Shown here piece by piece: positions 15,675 to 24,547 of a DNA stretch of 64,000 bases. The stretch comes from Thiotrichaceae bacterium. GTDB lineage: Bacteria > Pseudomonadota > Gammaproteobacteria > Thiotrichales > Thiotrichaceae. The notes under the pieces were generated by a model that was given only the letters and a program-made list of their open reading frames with translations, had not been told where the DNA came from and ran no database searches. Location: NCBI GenBank assembly GCA_026989335.1, contig JALSJN010000022.1:1-64000 (forward strand), in the 5' to 3' direction. Each line of letters begins with the position of its first letter. Positions within the stretch are counted from its first letter, which is position 1. A program made the position numbers and the translations under genes.

Positions 15675-16840
15675 TGAAAGTACCCAACACAAGATCACAA
15701 CAAAAAGGAATCGCCTTAATCACGGCATTAATAATAACCTCTATTGCTATTTCAATAGCTGCAACAGTGATGTATCGCCAGCAAATTCATATTCGATTCT
15801 CAGGCAATATCGCACATGTGGAACAGGCTTATTTATATGCCAACGGCATGGAAGATTGGGCAGGTACATTTTTAGAAAAGTCCTATAAAAAACATCCCGA
15901 ATATGATTCATTAAAGGATGATTGGGCGGTACTACTGCCACCAATTCCTATCCCTGGTGGCGTCATGAATGGGCAACTGTTTGATTTGCAGGCACGCATT
16001 AACTTAAATTCATTGAACCGAAAACCCACTAGGGTTCGCCAGCAAAATAATAACCAAAATAATCAAAACAACAATCAAGGCACTAATCGGTCAAATAATC
16101 CCAACAGACAGCCGAGCCCTAATCAACGGCGTAATCAGCCACAAACGATTGATATTGCTAAAATAACTCGAGATAGAATTACTAGCTTAATGAGAACCAC
16201 GGTTGACCCTGATGAAGAAATGGGCCCTGCTGAAAACTTTGCTGATATTGTTAAAGACTGGATTGATAAAGACCAAACCAACGGCAATCTAAAGCCTAAG
16301 GGAGCTGGCAGCGGCTTTGGCGCAGAAAGCCCGTTTTATCAATCACTCGATAAACCTTATTTTAGTGCGGATACAGCATTAGTTAGCCCAACTGAATTAC
16401 GGCTTTTAAAAGACATGACCAAGAAAGTCTATAAAAAATTACTTGATAATCAACTCATTACCACCTTGCCCATTATCAAAAATAAAACACCCATTAATGT
16501 CAATACCGCTAAGGAAGAAGTATTAAAAGCCATTGGCTTTGATGATCAAACCGTTTCTAATATTATAAAAAAACGTGAAGAAGACCCTTTTCAAACATTA
16601 AAGTCATTTTTAGACTTTGATGATGTACGTCTAGCCTTAACCCCTAGCCAATTGACAGGGCATTTAAACAAAGAAGATCTGGATGTGAAAAGTAGTTATT
16701 TTTTGCTTCAAGGCATGGTACGTATTAACCATGCGCGATTATTTGTAAATTCAATTTTACAGCGGAAAAATGGTAAAGTATCTGTCATAATGCGCGACTT
16801 TAGTAATCCGCAAAAAATTAAAACATCTAAAAAGAACTAA
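15674..16840 (+). CDS. gspK: type II secretion minor pseudopilin GspK
   Basis: Tip pseudopilin of the type II secretion system. The prepilin peptidase site QQKG-IALITALI is followed by a hydrophobic helix; position 5 of the mature form lacks Glu, a known feature of GspK. The body has the conserved LQARINLNSLN start and the helix-hairpin region NVNTAKEEVLKAIGF. The 388 residues are long for the family because of an Asn/Gln-rich low-complexity insertion at about residues 120-155. It is coupled to slt upstream and gspL 3 bp downstream. Confidence 0.92.
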   Translation: MKVPNTRSQQKGIALITALIITSIAISIAATVMYRQQIHIRFSGNIAHVEQAYLYANGMEDWAGTFLEKSYKKHPEYDSLKDDWAVLLPPIPIPGGVMNGQLFDLQARINLNSLNRKPTRVRQQNNNQNNQNNNQGTNRSNNPNRQPSPNQRRNQPQTIDIAKITRDRITSLMRTTVDPDEEMGPAENFADIVKDWIDKDQTNGNLKPKGAGSGFGAESPFYQSLDKPYFSADTALVSPTELRLLKDMTKKVYKKLLDNQLITTLPIIKNKTPINVNTAKEEVLKAIGFDDQTVSNIIKKREEDPFQTLKSFLDFDDVRLALTPSQLTGHLNKEDLDVKSSYFLLQGMVRINHARLFVNSILQRKNGKVSVIMRDFSNPQKIKTSKKN

Positions 16841-16843
16841 AAC

Positions 16844-18163
16844 ATGCAACTTCTTGTTATAAAACTTAATTCAATTCAGGCAATACCTGAATATGCCTTG
16901 CTCGGTAAAGGCCAAGCAGAGGATCGCTTTACACCTTCGAACTGGAAAAAAATAAGTTCTCTCACGCGTGGTAGACGGGTGATGTTACTGATTCCTAATA
17001 ACGATGTTATGTTAAGTACCTTAAGCATTCCTAGTAGTAATAAAAAACAGTTATTACGGGCTGTACCCTTTGCCATGGAAGACGCTCTAGCCGAGGACTT
17101 AGACAATCTACACTTCGCCATTCATAAACAAAGCAATACCTATGAAACAAGTGTTGCAGTTATTAATCATCAGCGTTTGGGGGGGTATACAGCGTTGTTA
17201 CGCGAACACAAAATAACGCCCTATTATGTGTTACCACAACTTTTGGCACAGCATCACCAAAAGGACTCTTGGTCAATCCTGCAAAAAGAAACACCCCAAC
17301 CGCTGGCTAGTGAAAGAGTTGCTAATGCAATCAACTCAGATAAACAATCTACCGAAGATAAAGTCATTGCCTTGGATGAGAGTGAAAATAACATCAGCGT
17401 AAGAACTAGCGCCTACACAGGGTTTAGCAGTCATAAAAGTTTACTAAATTCATTTTTAGTCGAGCAGTTTGAAGCGCATCCCACTCAACATATTTTTACA
17501 AATATTGAACAAGCACAATTTCCTACTGAACTGCAAGAGTGCGAATTCACGCAACAAGACGCCAATGTCATAAACTATAAAAGTGCAACCGAAGGGCTAG
17601 CCCTTAATCTACTAACAGGCTACCTACAAAAAGGTGGTGCAAGTAGCTCAATCAATTGGAAAGCATGGCGCCCTGCCATGGTAATCGGCGGGTTATTAGC
17701 AACAGCTTGGATCGGCATTTTAGGTATGCAGAATAACCAGTTAAAGCAACAGCGAAAACAACTCGACACTGCCATCAATAATGTCTTTTTAGAGCGCTTC
17801 CCAAATAGCCGTGTTGTTGATGCACCACAACAAATGAAAAGTAAACTGGCGGCTTTTCAACAACAAACAGGTAAAACAACAGATTCTGCTATCCCCTTAA
17901 TTGCTGATATTGCACCTTTATTAAAAAAACATAAAGACATTACCTTAAACGAATTACGCTACCAAGATGGCGAATTACTATTAAAACTAAACACCCCTAG
18001 TTTATCGCTCTTAGACGCCTTTAAAAAGGAAGCTAAAGACAGCGCTGGGTTAAATGTAAAGATTAAGGACTCAAGCACAACCGCAAATAAAGTTGAAGCT
18101 AACGTGATTATTAGCCCGCTTTCTTCTAGTGACAAACAAAGTATAATGGAGAATAAAGCATGA
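16844..18163 (+). CDS. gspL: type II secretion protein GspL
   Basis: Inner-membrane platform component that links the cytoplasmic ATPase GspE to GspM. The 439-residue product has a cytoplasmic actin-like N-terminal half (PNNDVMLSTLSIPS, LRAVPFAMEDALAED are typical), a single membrane helix near AMVIGGLLATAWIGILGM (about residue 280) and a periplasmic ferredoxin-like end with the segment DITLNELRYQDGELLLKL. It starts 3 bp after gspK. The stop overlaps the gspM start (ATGA), showing tight translational coupling. Confidence 0.92.
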   Translation: MQLLVIKLNSIQAIPEYALLGKGQAEDRFTPSNWKKISSLTRGRRVMLLIPNNDVMLSTLSIPSSNKKQLLRAVPFAMEDALAEDLDNLHFAIHKQSNTYETSVAVINHQRLGGYTALLREHKITPYYVLPQLLAQHHQKDSWSILQKETPQPLASERVANAINSDKQSTEDKVIALDESENNISVRTSAYTGFSSHKSLLNSFLVEQFEAHPTQHIFTNIEQAQFPTELQECEFTQQDANVINYKSATEGLALNLLTGYLQKGGASSSINWKAWRPAMVIGGLLATAWIGILGMQNNQLKQQRKQLDTAINNVFLERFPNSRVVDAPQQMKSKLAAFQQQTGKTTDSAIPLIADIAPLLKKHKDITLNELRYQDGELLLKLNTPSLSLLDAFKKEAKDSAGLNVKIKDSSTTANKVEANVIISPLSSSDKQSIMENKA

Positions 18164-18645
18164 AGGACTGGTTTAATACACTCAACCCACGAGAACGAAA
18201 TCTTGTTACTTACGGCTCATTGATTGCAGGGTTATTAATACTCGGCTTGTTTATTGTTCAACCGTTGCTCGATAATAATAAAAAGCTGACTAAAATTATC
18301 GACAGTAAAAACACTTCGTTAAAAATCATGCAAAAACAAAGTGCGCAGGTTAAACAGCTACAGCAGCAAGCCACTAAGCCCGAACAAACCAATAACCAGA
18401 ACCCGCAACAAATTATAGAAAAGGCATTACAAACATTGCGTTTAAAGCCCGCTTTAGAACGCATGCAATCCCAAGGTGCTAACGGTGTTAACGTGGTTTT
18501 AAAAAATGCTAATGCTGATCGAACCATGCGACTAATAGCTAACTTAGAAAATAAATTCGGTCTTATCATCAGCAACCTAACCATCAATACACATAAAAAA
18601 GAAGCAGGACTCATCGACGTTCGCTTAACCGTCAAAGCTGATTAA
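18160..18645 (+). CDS. gspM: type II secretion protein GspM
   Basis: Bitopic inner-membrane protein that pairs with GspL. The 161 residues are usual: short N terminus with FNTLNPRERNLV, one membrane helix (GSLIAGLLILGLFIVQPL), a coiled coil with KQLQQQATKPEQ, and a ferredoxin-like periplasmic domain (GVNVVLKNANADRTMRLIAN). The start overlaps the end of gspL. GspN follows at 36 bp. Confidence 0.9.
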   Translation: MKDWFNTLNPRERNLVTYGSLIAGLLILGLFIVQPLLDNNKKLTKIIDSKNTSLKIMQKQSAQVKQLQQQATKPEQTNNQNPQQIIEKALQTLRLKPALERMQSQGANGVNVVLKNANADRTMRLIANLENKFGLIISNLTINTHKKEAGLIDVRLTVKAD

Positions 18646-18681
18646 AGTCTTACAACACTTATACGTGGTAATTACAAAACA

Positions 18682-19431
18682 ATGAAAAAAATACTTTTTT
18701 TAGGATTATTATCCTTCTTGTTGGCAGCAGTTTGGCAACTTCCTTTATCTTACGCCAAACCACATATTGAAAAGCTAGCAAGTGGTGAGGTTAAACTCGG
18801 TCAAGTTAGTGGCACGCTATGGCAAGGAACAGCAAAAAACCTCACCCTAAAAAACATCCCCTTAGGTCAGTTGGATTGGCAGATTCAACCGCTTAAAAGC
18901 CTACTGGCTTTATCCTTAAAGTCTGACTTTCAGCTTAGTGGTGACGAGATCAAAGTAACAGGAAATGTTGCAATTTCAGCCAATAAAAAAATCATCTTAA
19001 ACAATACTGACTTTGAAATTGATGCGCTTTTCATTAATGCGTTGCAGAACAAGGCAAAGTTAAGTGGAGAAATTCAGGGCAAGCTAAAATATGCTGAGAT
19101 TCATAATAAAAATCTACCCATTATTGATGGCGTAATTGATTGGAAAGAAGGCGCGTTAAAGTCCCCGATCAAACTACCCGCAGGTAACTATAATGCCGTC
19201 ATCACCCCAGAGTCAGATGACCTGAAAATCAAATTAACTTCAACAGATGCGCCTGCTGAACTTAATGGTGATATTAAACTCAAAAAAGACTGGAAATATA
19301 ATTCCAATGTCATTGTAAAAGCAACCGATAAAGGCTTAAATTCAATGCTTAAGTTCACTGGAAAACAACAAGCTGACGGTAGCTTTGCTTTTAAAAACTC
19401 AGGTGATTTATCCCCTTTTATTACGAAATAA
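18682..19431 (+). CDS. gspN: type II secretion protein GspN
   Basis: Accessory type II secretion component with one N-terminal membrane helix or signal anchor (KILFLGLLSFLLAAVW) and a periplasmic beta-rich domain. The family-typical start of the mature part, VKLGQVSGTLWQGTAKNL then LGQLDWQIQPL, is clear. The length of 249 residues is normal. GspN is present only in some systems. It is the last gsp gene of this run; gspC to gspJ are not adjacent and must lie elsewhere. Confidence 0.9.
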   Translation: MKKILFLGLLSFLLAAVWQLPLSYAKPHIEKLASGEVKLGQVSGTLWQGTAKNLTLKNIPLGQLDWQIQPLKSLLALSLKSDFQLSGDEIKVTGNVAISANKKIILNNTDFEIDALFINALQNKAKLSGEIQGKLKYAEIHNKNLPIIDGVIDWKEGALKSPIKLPAGNYNAVITPESDDLKIKLTSTDAPAELNGDIKLKKDWKYNSNVIVKATDKGLNSMLKFTGKQQADGSFAFKNSGDLSPFITK

Positions 19432-19468
19432 ATTGGGCAATAAGTCACTCAAATACGGACAAATAGAG

Positions 19469-19711
19469 ATGGATAAGAATACTCAAATTGATGATTTAGC
19501 AAAGAAGTTAGCGGGGTTTCTTCCCCCTTCTTTAAAAAACTTGCAAGATGATATCGAAAAAAATATGCGTGGTGGTTTAGAAAGTGGATTACGCAAAATG
19601 AATGTAGTCACTCGCGAGGAATTTGATATTCAAACAGCCGTACTTTTACGTACCCGCGAAAAACTTGAAGCCTTGGAAAAAATTGTAGCTGACTTAGAGA
19701 CTAAAAAATGA
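19469..19711 (+). CDS. ubiK: ubiquinone biosynthesis accessory factor UbiK
   Basis: An 80-residue protein of the YqiC/BMFP family, which assembles aerobic ubiquinone biosynthesis enzymes on a lipid-binding scaffold with UbiJ. Features: amphipathic N-terminal part with IDDLAKKLAGFLPPSLKNLQDD, then NVVTREEFDIQTAVLLRTREKLEALE, ending in a coiled coil that trimerises. I set the start at ATG 19469; the longer open frame runs back into gspN. Its stop overlaps the next gene's start (ATGA). Coq7, another ubiquinone enzyme, lies convergent 1.6 kb away. Confidence 0.88.
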   Translation: MDKNTQIDDLAKKLAGFLPPSLKNLQDDIEKNMRGGLESGLRKMNVVTREEFDIQTAVLLRTREKLEALEKIVADLETKK

Positions 19712-21315
19712 GTTTAAAACCAGTTTATATCTTCGGGTTAATCACGCTTGCGTACAGCTCACTCTCATCTGCAGAAACTTTTGTTTTTAAAAATGTTGAT
19801 AAAACAACTATCCAAAAACCAGCTGCTCCCAGCTCATCATCGACCCACAAAGATGCATTTAGCTTTGACTTAGCGCCTGAGCCCGTTAAAAGAAGGGGCC
19901 AACAAAATACCAGAAGAAGTACTCCAAATAGACAACCGGTAGCTACCGCTAAAAGAAATTTAGTAAGAGCACCTGCTCAAGGAAACCAGCATTCACATGC
20001 CGGTCGTGTTCATAGCCACCCTCTTCCACCTTTAAAAGGGGTACAACACAAACATGGTAACGGAGCGATAGGACAAGGTGTTGGAAATATTGCCAACAAA
20101 CGCTCGATAAATCCTGCTATCGCCAAAACCCAGCAGAAATCATCATCACTACAACCTCGCACTAGAACAACACAACCACCACGCGGCGCCGTTACCAATA
20201 ACAATGACAATAAAGCACTGCAACAAGCCTATAAACGAAAAGATTATGCGGCGGTTTATAAAATTGCTTCACCCTACGCAAAAAAGGGTGACCCTGCAGC
20301 GCAATATGTTTTAGGCCAACTTTATTTACTAGGCCAAGGGCTGCCTAAAAGCGAGCAGCAAGCTTTCAAATGGTTTAGTAAAGCGGCTGCCAAAAAACAC
20401 CCTGGCGCGCAATTTCTACTGGGTTCTTTATACGCCTCGGGTAAAGGCACTAAAAAGAGCATGAGCCAAGCCGCTAAGTATTACAAATTAGCGGCTAAAA
20501 GCGGCATCCCCGATGCACTTCGTAGCTTAGGCATCATGTACGAAAGCGGCCAAGGTGTTACTAAAAGCATGTCGAGCGCTATGCGCTATTATGAACAAGC
20601 CGCTAACAAAGGTATGACCGATGTGCAGTTAATGCTGGGCGAGCGTTATTTAAAAGGGATAGGTGTTAAGAAGAACCCTAGCAAAGCTTTCAAATATATT
20701 AAACTCGCTTCACGCTCTGGCAGCCCTACAGCGAGCCATCTTCTGGGCGTGCTTTATGCTAACGGTATTGGCACCAAAAAAGATTCTGCTAAGGCCTTTA
20801 GCTTGATTAAAAAAGCAGCAAAACGAAAAAACCCGGATGCCTATTACGACCTTGCGTCAATGTATAGTCAAGGTATTGGCACAAAGAAAAATCAAAAAAC
20901 TGCATTAAAATGGTTTAAGAAATCAGCCAATAAAGGCAACCCTCTGGCGCAACACAACTTAGGGCTTACTTATTTACAAGGCCTTGGGGTTACAAAAAGC
21001 CCAGAGAAAGCCTTTAAATGGTTTAACAAAGCAGCTAAAAAAGGCTTCCCTCTTTCACAATACTTTTTAGGTGACTTATATGTTGATGGTATCGGTATTG
21101 CGAAAAGCCATTCAAAAGCACTCAAATGGTATAAGAAAGCGGCGGCTCAAAACCTACCGGCCGCACAGTATAGTGTCGGTGCAATGATTGCTAATGGGTA
21201 TGGTAGCAAGGCTGATATGAAAGAAGCTAAAAAGTGGTTTAAAAAGGCGGCCAAGAACGGTAGTCAAAAAGGTAAAGCGGCTTTGGAGGTTTTGAAAAAA
21301 CAAGAAAGTAAGTGA
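19708..21315 (+). CDS. secreted Sel1-repeat protein
   Basis: Exported protein of 535 residues. After a signal peptide (FGLITLAYSSLSSA) there is a long low-complexity region rich in Ser, Pro, Asn and His (about residues 25-165; contains HSHAGRVHSHPLPP). Nine tandem Sel1 repeats of 36 residues each follow, of the form AQ-LG-LY-G-G-K-A-KW-KAA. Sel1 arrays form solenoid scaffolds for protein binding. The repeats are strikingly Lys-rich. It overlaps ubiK by 4 bp and ends the run that begins with slt. A partner in wall or secretion processes is plausible but unproven. Confidence 0.9.
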   Translation: MSLKPVYIFGLITLAYSSLSSAETFVFKNVDKTTIQKPAAPSSSSTHKDAFSFDLAPEPVKRRGQQNTRRSTPNRQPVATAKRNLVRAPAQGNQHSHAGRVHSHPLPPLKGVQHKHGNGAIGQGVGNIANKRSINPAIAKTQQKSSSLQPRTRTTQPPRGAVTNNNDNKALQQAYKRKDYAAVYKIASPYAKKGDPAAQYVLGQLYLLGQGLPKSEQQAFKWFSKAAAKKHPGAQFLLGSLYASGKGTKKSMSQAAKYYKLAAKSGIPDALRSLGIMYESGQGVTKSMSSAMRYYEQAANKGMTDVQLMLGERYLKGIGVKKNPSKAFKYIKLASRSGSPTASHLLGVLYANGIGTKKDSAKAFSLIKKAAKRKNPDAYYDLASMYSQGIGTKKNQKTALKWFKKSANKGNPLAQHNLGLTYLQGLGVTKSPEKAFKWFNKAAKKGFPLSQYFLGDLYVDGIGIAKSHSKALKWYKKAAAQNLPAAQYSVGAMIANGYGSKADMKEAKKWFKKAAKNGSQKGKAALEVLKKQESK

Positions 21316-21341
21316 TATTACCTCAGAAGGTCTATACCTTT

Positions 21342-21980
21342 TTATATCTTCCCAGAAACAGTCGTCATGATTTTTGACATTAAAGGCATCATAAACTTAC
21401 GTATAGGTAGGGGTAGTTCTGCCGCTCCTGCCTCAACAGCCACATCGGCATGATGTGCCTCGTCAATTTTCATCTGCTCTAAAATGGTACGACTCGTATT
21501 ATCGTTGGCAGGAAGATTTTTTAAATGCTCATCCAAATGCTTGACAACTTGGTCTTCGGTATCTTTAACAAAACCTAAACTCCACTTATCTCCCACTAAA
21601 CCTGCCACGGCACCGAGCCCAAATGAGCCGAGATACCATAGTGGGCTTAGGTAGCTTTTATGGTCATCAAGTTCATTTAAACGCGTTTCACACCAATTCA
21701 GGTGATCATTCTCCTCCATTGCAGAACGCCTCATTTGCTCGCGAATATCTTCGTGTTTAGCGGTCAATGCCTGACCACGATACAATCCTTGCGCAGAAAC
21801 TTCCCCTGCGTGGTTGATACGCATCAGTGAGGCTGATTGCTTCTTCTCGGAATCTGTTAATTTGGAAGTAATCTTTACTGAGGGGTTGGTACGCTCGGTG
21901 GTTGGGGCGAGTGTATGCACTGTTCGTAAAGCCTGGTCGACTTCCGTTATTAAAGCATCAATAAGACTCAACTTACGCAT
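21342..21980 (-). CDS. coq7: ubiquinone hydroxylase Coq7
   Basis: Membrane-associated di-iron monooxygenase that carries out the last ring hydroxylation in ubiquinone synthesis (2-polyprenyl-3-methyl-6-methoxy-1,4-benzoquinone to the 5-hydroxy form). The ferritin-like ligands are visible: RINHAGEVSAQGLYRGQ, EENDHLNWCETRL and the C-terminal MKIDEAHHADVAVEAGA. About 212 residues, normal length. I use the ATG at 21980; a TTG two codons earlier is possible. It faces the Sel1 gene tail to tail and follows dsbA with a short gap, so dsbA and coq7 may be cotranscribed. Confidence 0.95.
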   Translation of the reverse strand: MRKLSLIDALITEVDQALRTVHTLAPTTERTNPSVKITSKLTDSEKKQSASLMRINHAGEVSAQGLYRGQALTAKHEDIREQMRRSAMEENDHLNWCETRLNELDDHKSYLSPLWYLGSFGLGAVAGLVGDKWSLGFVKDTEDQVVKHLDEHLKNLPANDNTSRTILEQMKIDEAHHADVAVEAGAAELPLPIRKFMMPLMSKIMTTVSGKI

Positions 21981-22003
21981 AGCCAAACCCTGTTTAGAAA
22001 AAA

Positions 22004-22789
22004 CTATTTACGCTCTTTTTTGGCCAACATGTCAATGATCGCCATCAAGTCTGCCTCGCTGCCAGCAATATAGGGACTGGTTCTATACTTACCATTGATA
22101 ATTAGTGTAGGTACAGATTGAGCTTGAGAGCTTGCGCTGATTTCTTGCGCACGTTTAATTTTAGCTTTAAACGCCATAGAGTTTTTCACATTATCTACTT
22201 GCTCAGCAGTATAACCTTGCTCGATAAAAAAACGTTTTGCGGCATCAGGACGATTTAAGCGTCTCTTTTGCTCATGAATAGCTTGAAAAATTTTAGTGAT
22301 AAGTTCTGCCTCACCTTTAGGGTCTAAGATTTCAGCAATATAATAGGTTTCACCATCTTTAGCCCAGCTTGGGTTTAACATTGCAGGTACTTGCTTAAAC
22401 TCAACATACTTTGGGTGATTCTTTTTGTACTTTAGCATGGTCGGCTCGAGTGTATAACAATGAGGACACCCCAACCACATCATTTCAATCACTTCTACTT
22501 TTCCTGCTGTTGCATCTGTCTGCATCTCAGGGAATATTTCGACGTAATGCTTTCCCTCTACATACTTTGAGGTGTTTGTGGCGGCAGCCGCTTTTGCCTC
22601 TGGAACTGTTTCTGTTTCTGCTTTTGCAATGAGATTAGCAGGAATCACTTTTGTAGCCTTATCAACAATAGCTGAAGGAGTAGCCGGGGTAACATCCACT
22701 CTTTTTGCATCAGAGGATGCAGAGTCACAAGCTGATAATGCAACAACCGTTGAAATGACTAATGAAATTCTTTTTAATTTTTTCTTCAT
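22004..22789 (-). CDS. dsbA: DsbA-like thiol:disulfide oxidoreductase lipoprotein
   Basis: Periplasmic disulfide-forming oxidoreductase. The active site CPHC lies in MMWLGCPHCYTLEP (about residues 108-111), and the cis-Pro loop is SVPTLIING. An N-terminal signal ends in the lipobox LSAC (Cys near 21), so the protein should be anchored as a lipoprotein, unlike soluble E. coli DsbA. A linker of about 55 residues rich in Ala, Thr and Pro separates the lipid anchor from the thioredoxin fold. It sits in the Pseudomonas-like order dsbA, cytochrome c, cytochrome c, engB. Confidence 0.9.
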   Translation of the reverse strand: MKKKLKRISLVISTVVALSACDSASSDAKRVDVTPATPSAIVDKATKVIPANLIAKAETETVPEAKAAAATNTSKYVEGKHYVEIFPEMQTDATAGKVEVIEMMWLGCPHCYTLEPTMLKYKKNHPKYVEFKQVPAMLNPSWAKDGETYYIAEILDPKGEAELITKIFQAIHEQKRRLNRPDAAKRFFIEQGYTAEQVDNVKNSMAFKAKIKRAQEISASSQAQSVPTLIINGKYRTSPYIAGSEADLMAIIDMLAKKERK

Positions 22790-22917
22790 TTTCTAATTAA
22801 CCTTTTAATAAACCCTATAAATTAGTATTCTAAGTGTGACATCCTGAGTATAACAAAGTTCTTTTGTTGCTTGAACTATGAATCAGTAATCTTCGCCACA
22901 CGGATGTGGTAATGATC

Positions 22918-23592
22918 CTACTTCTTTACCTCTTCAGAGTCAAAAGTTGCTACGTAAGCCATCACGGACTCTATATCTTCATCATCCATCATTAAGGCAA
23001 TATTTCTCATCATAGCAGGTGAGTCATTACTACGTAATAACGCTCTAAATAGTTTCAATTGTTTTATTGAGTATGACTTATGCTGATTGGTTAGCCGTGG
23101 GTAGATATAACCACGCTTCCTATCCAAGCCACCTTGCCCTTTATCACCATGACAACTCGCACAAGCTGGTATGCCATACTTAATCCGTTTACCTGTATAA
23201 ATATCTTCACCTAAACTTAGATCAATATTGTCATTTTTCGCAAATAACTTTGTGGGTTTAACGAATGACCTGATTTTTTGTTGCGAGAAAAAATAAGATA
23301 AGGCCGTTAAATCCTTTAATGATAAAGATTTAGTGATGCGCTCCATATCTTTGTTAACACGTACACTATTTTTAAAATCTTTTAATTGTTTTAAAAGATA
23401 GACTTGATTTAAACCTGCGATATTTGGCCAGAGACTATTTTGACTATTTCCATCAGCGGAATGACACGCTGCGCATTGGCTCACCGCCAGTGTTTTTACC
23501 GTGCTTGTACTTCTATTGCTAGCGCTATAAGCTACAACCATAAAACAAAAGAATACCGATAACATCACAAAACTCTTACCCACAACAACCAA
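22918..23592 (-). CDS. diheme c-type cytochrome
   Basis: Exported cytochrome with two heme sites, CAACH and CASCH, each in a cytochrome c4/c553-type domain (ADGNSQNSLWPNIAGLNQVY and GDKGQGGLDRKRGYIYPRLTNQ in parts). Candidate axial Met ligands are in DMERI of the first half and SPAMMRNIALMMDD of the second. About 220 residues. The open frame begins at a TTG (23592); a GTG at 23583 with AAGGG upstream gives a better signal peptide (MGKSFVMLSVFFCFM). It is paralogous to the adjacent cytochrome gene but more divergent, and probably shuttles electrons to a terminal oxidase. Confidence 0.88.
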   Translation of the reverse strand: MVVVGKSFVMLSVFFCFMVVAYSASNRSTSTVKTLAVSQCAACHSADGNSQNSLWPNIAGLNQVYLLKQLKDFKNSVRVNKDMERITKSLSLKDLTALSYFFSQQKIRSFVKPTKLFAKNDNIDLSLGEDIYTGKRIKYGIPACASCHGDKGQGGLDRKRGYIYPRLTNQHKSYSIKQLKLFRALLRSNDSPAMMRNIALMMDDEDIESVMAYVATFDSEEVKK

Positions 23593-23638
23593 CCCTTAAA
23601 ATGAGTAAATAAAACCATTACTGTACAAAAAATTAACC

Positions 23639-23671
23639 AAAAAAAAAGGATAGCATTTAATGCTACCCTTT
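23639..23671 (-). terminator. intrinsic terminator of cytochrome gene
   Basis: Stem AAAGG-A-TAGCA with TGCTA-C-CCTTT (one internal mismatch), directly followed on the minus strand by a run of T (A-run at 23639-23647). It lies about 20 bp past the stop of the upstream minus-strand cytochrome gene and separates it from the next cytochrome. Confidence 0.7.
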
Positions 23672-23689
23672 GAAAATCATATGCTTTGA

Positions 23690-24316
23690 CTACTTTTGTA
23701 GGCCTGACATATATTCAGCTACTGCTTCCATTTCAGCATCCGTCATTTTAAGCGCTATGTTTCTCATAATCTTACCGACGTCATTACTTCTTGAGCCTGA
23801 TTTAAAGTTTTTAAGCTGCGTCACTATATATTTAGCGTGTTGACCAGAGACTTTAGGGTATTTAGCCGGCCCATTGCCTATGCCAGTAGGACCATGACAT
23901 GCTGAACAGGCTGCAACACCCGTATCCATTACCCCACCTTTATAAATAGCTTCACCAAGGGCAACCTTATCTTTACTAGCAGTACCTGACTTTGTTTTTT
24001 GACTTGCGAAAAATGCAGCCAAATGGAGTACATCTTCATCAGAAGCAATACCTTTCGCCATAGGTGTCATCGTTGCTTCAGCACGCTTGTCAGTTCTAAA
24101 TTCTTTGATCTGCTTAATTAAATAAGCTTCACCTTGGCCTGCAATCTTAGGCCAATCTGGATTCACACTATTACCATCAGCACCATGACAAGCTGCACAA
24201 ACTGCACTTAAAGCTTTACCTTTTGCTGCATCCCCTATTACAGGTTTTGCTTCATTAGCAAACACCGCTGACTGTGTGAAACACGCTACAAGCGTAAATA
24301 ATATTGCTTTTCTCAT
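23690..24316 (-). CDS. cytochrome c4
   Basis: Diheme periplasmic cytochrome of 208 residues with a signal peptide (AILFTLVACFTQSAVFA). Heme sites are CAACHGADGNS and CSACHGPTGIG, each followed by the P-K-I-A-G-Q or P-K-V-S-G-Q motif and a Met ligand region (ATMTPMAKG; VGKIMRNIALKM). This two-domain duplication is the standard cytochrome c4 design, an electron donor to cbb3-type and other oxidases. In Pseudomonas the same gene sits between dsbA and engB. A perfect FNR-type box lies in the divergent region upstream. Confidence 0.93.
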   Translation of the reverse strand: MRKAILFTLVACFTQSAVFANEAKPVIGDAAKGKALSAVCAACHGADGNSVNPDWPKIAGQGEAYLIKQIKEFRTDKRAEATMTPMAKGIASDEDVLHLAAFFASQKTKSGTASKDKVALGEAIYKGGVMDTGVAACSACHGPTGIGNGPAKYPKVSGQHAKYIVTQLKNFKSGSRSNDVGKIMRNIALKMTDAEMEAVAEYMSGLQK

Positions 24317-24496
24317 TTCAAAGTACTCCTAAAATACTTTCTTAACTGTATACTTCTGCTATTTAAAAGAACAAAATAGAAGAAACTCTACGATTAAACT
24401 ACTATCAATTTAGCCGCGTTTTATACCACATACCTAATGAGTTTGTCCAAGAAATGAAGCTATTTACTAAGAACTATTTTTTTTGCGCTTAGGGAG

Positions 24497-24510
24497 TTGA
24501 TCCATATCAA
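24497..24510. promoter_or_regulatory. FNR/ANR box
   Basis: TTGATCCATATCAA is a perfect match to the FNR/ANR consensus TTGAT-N4-ATCAA. It lies in the 231-bp gap between the cytochrome c4 gene (minus) and engB (plus), 38 bp from the engB start and about 180 bp from the cytochrome start. A possible -10 TATATT just downstream on the plus strand would place it in a repressing position for engB. Which gene it serves is not decided by sequence. Confidence 0.55.
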
Positions 24511-24547
24511 TTTTTCATTTTATATTTCCACCATAGAGTAACAAATC

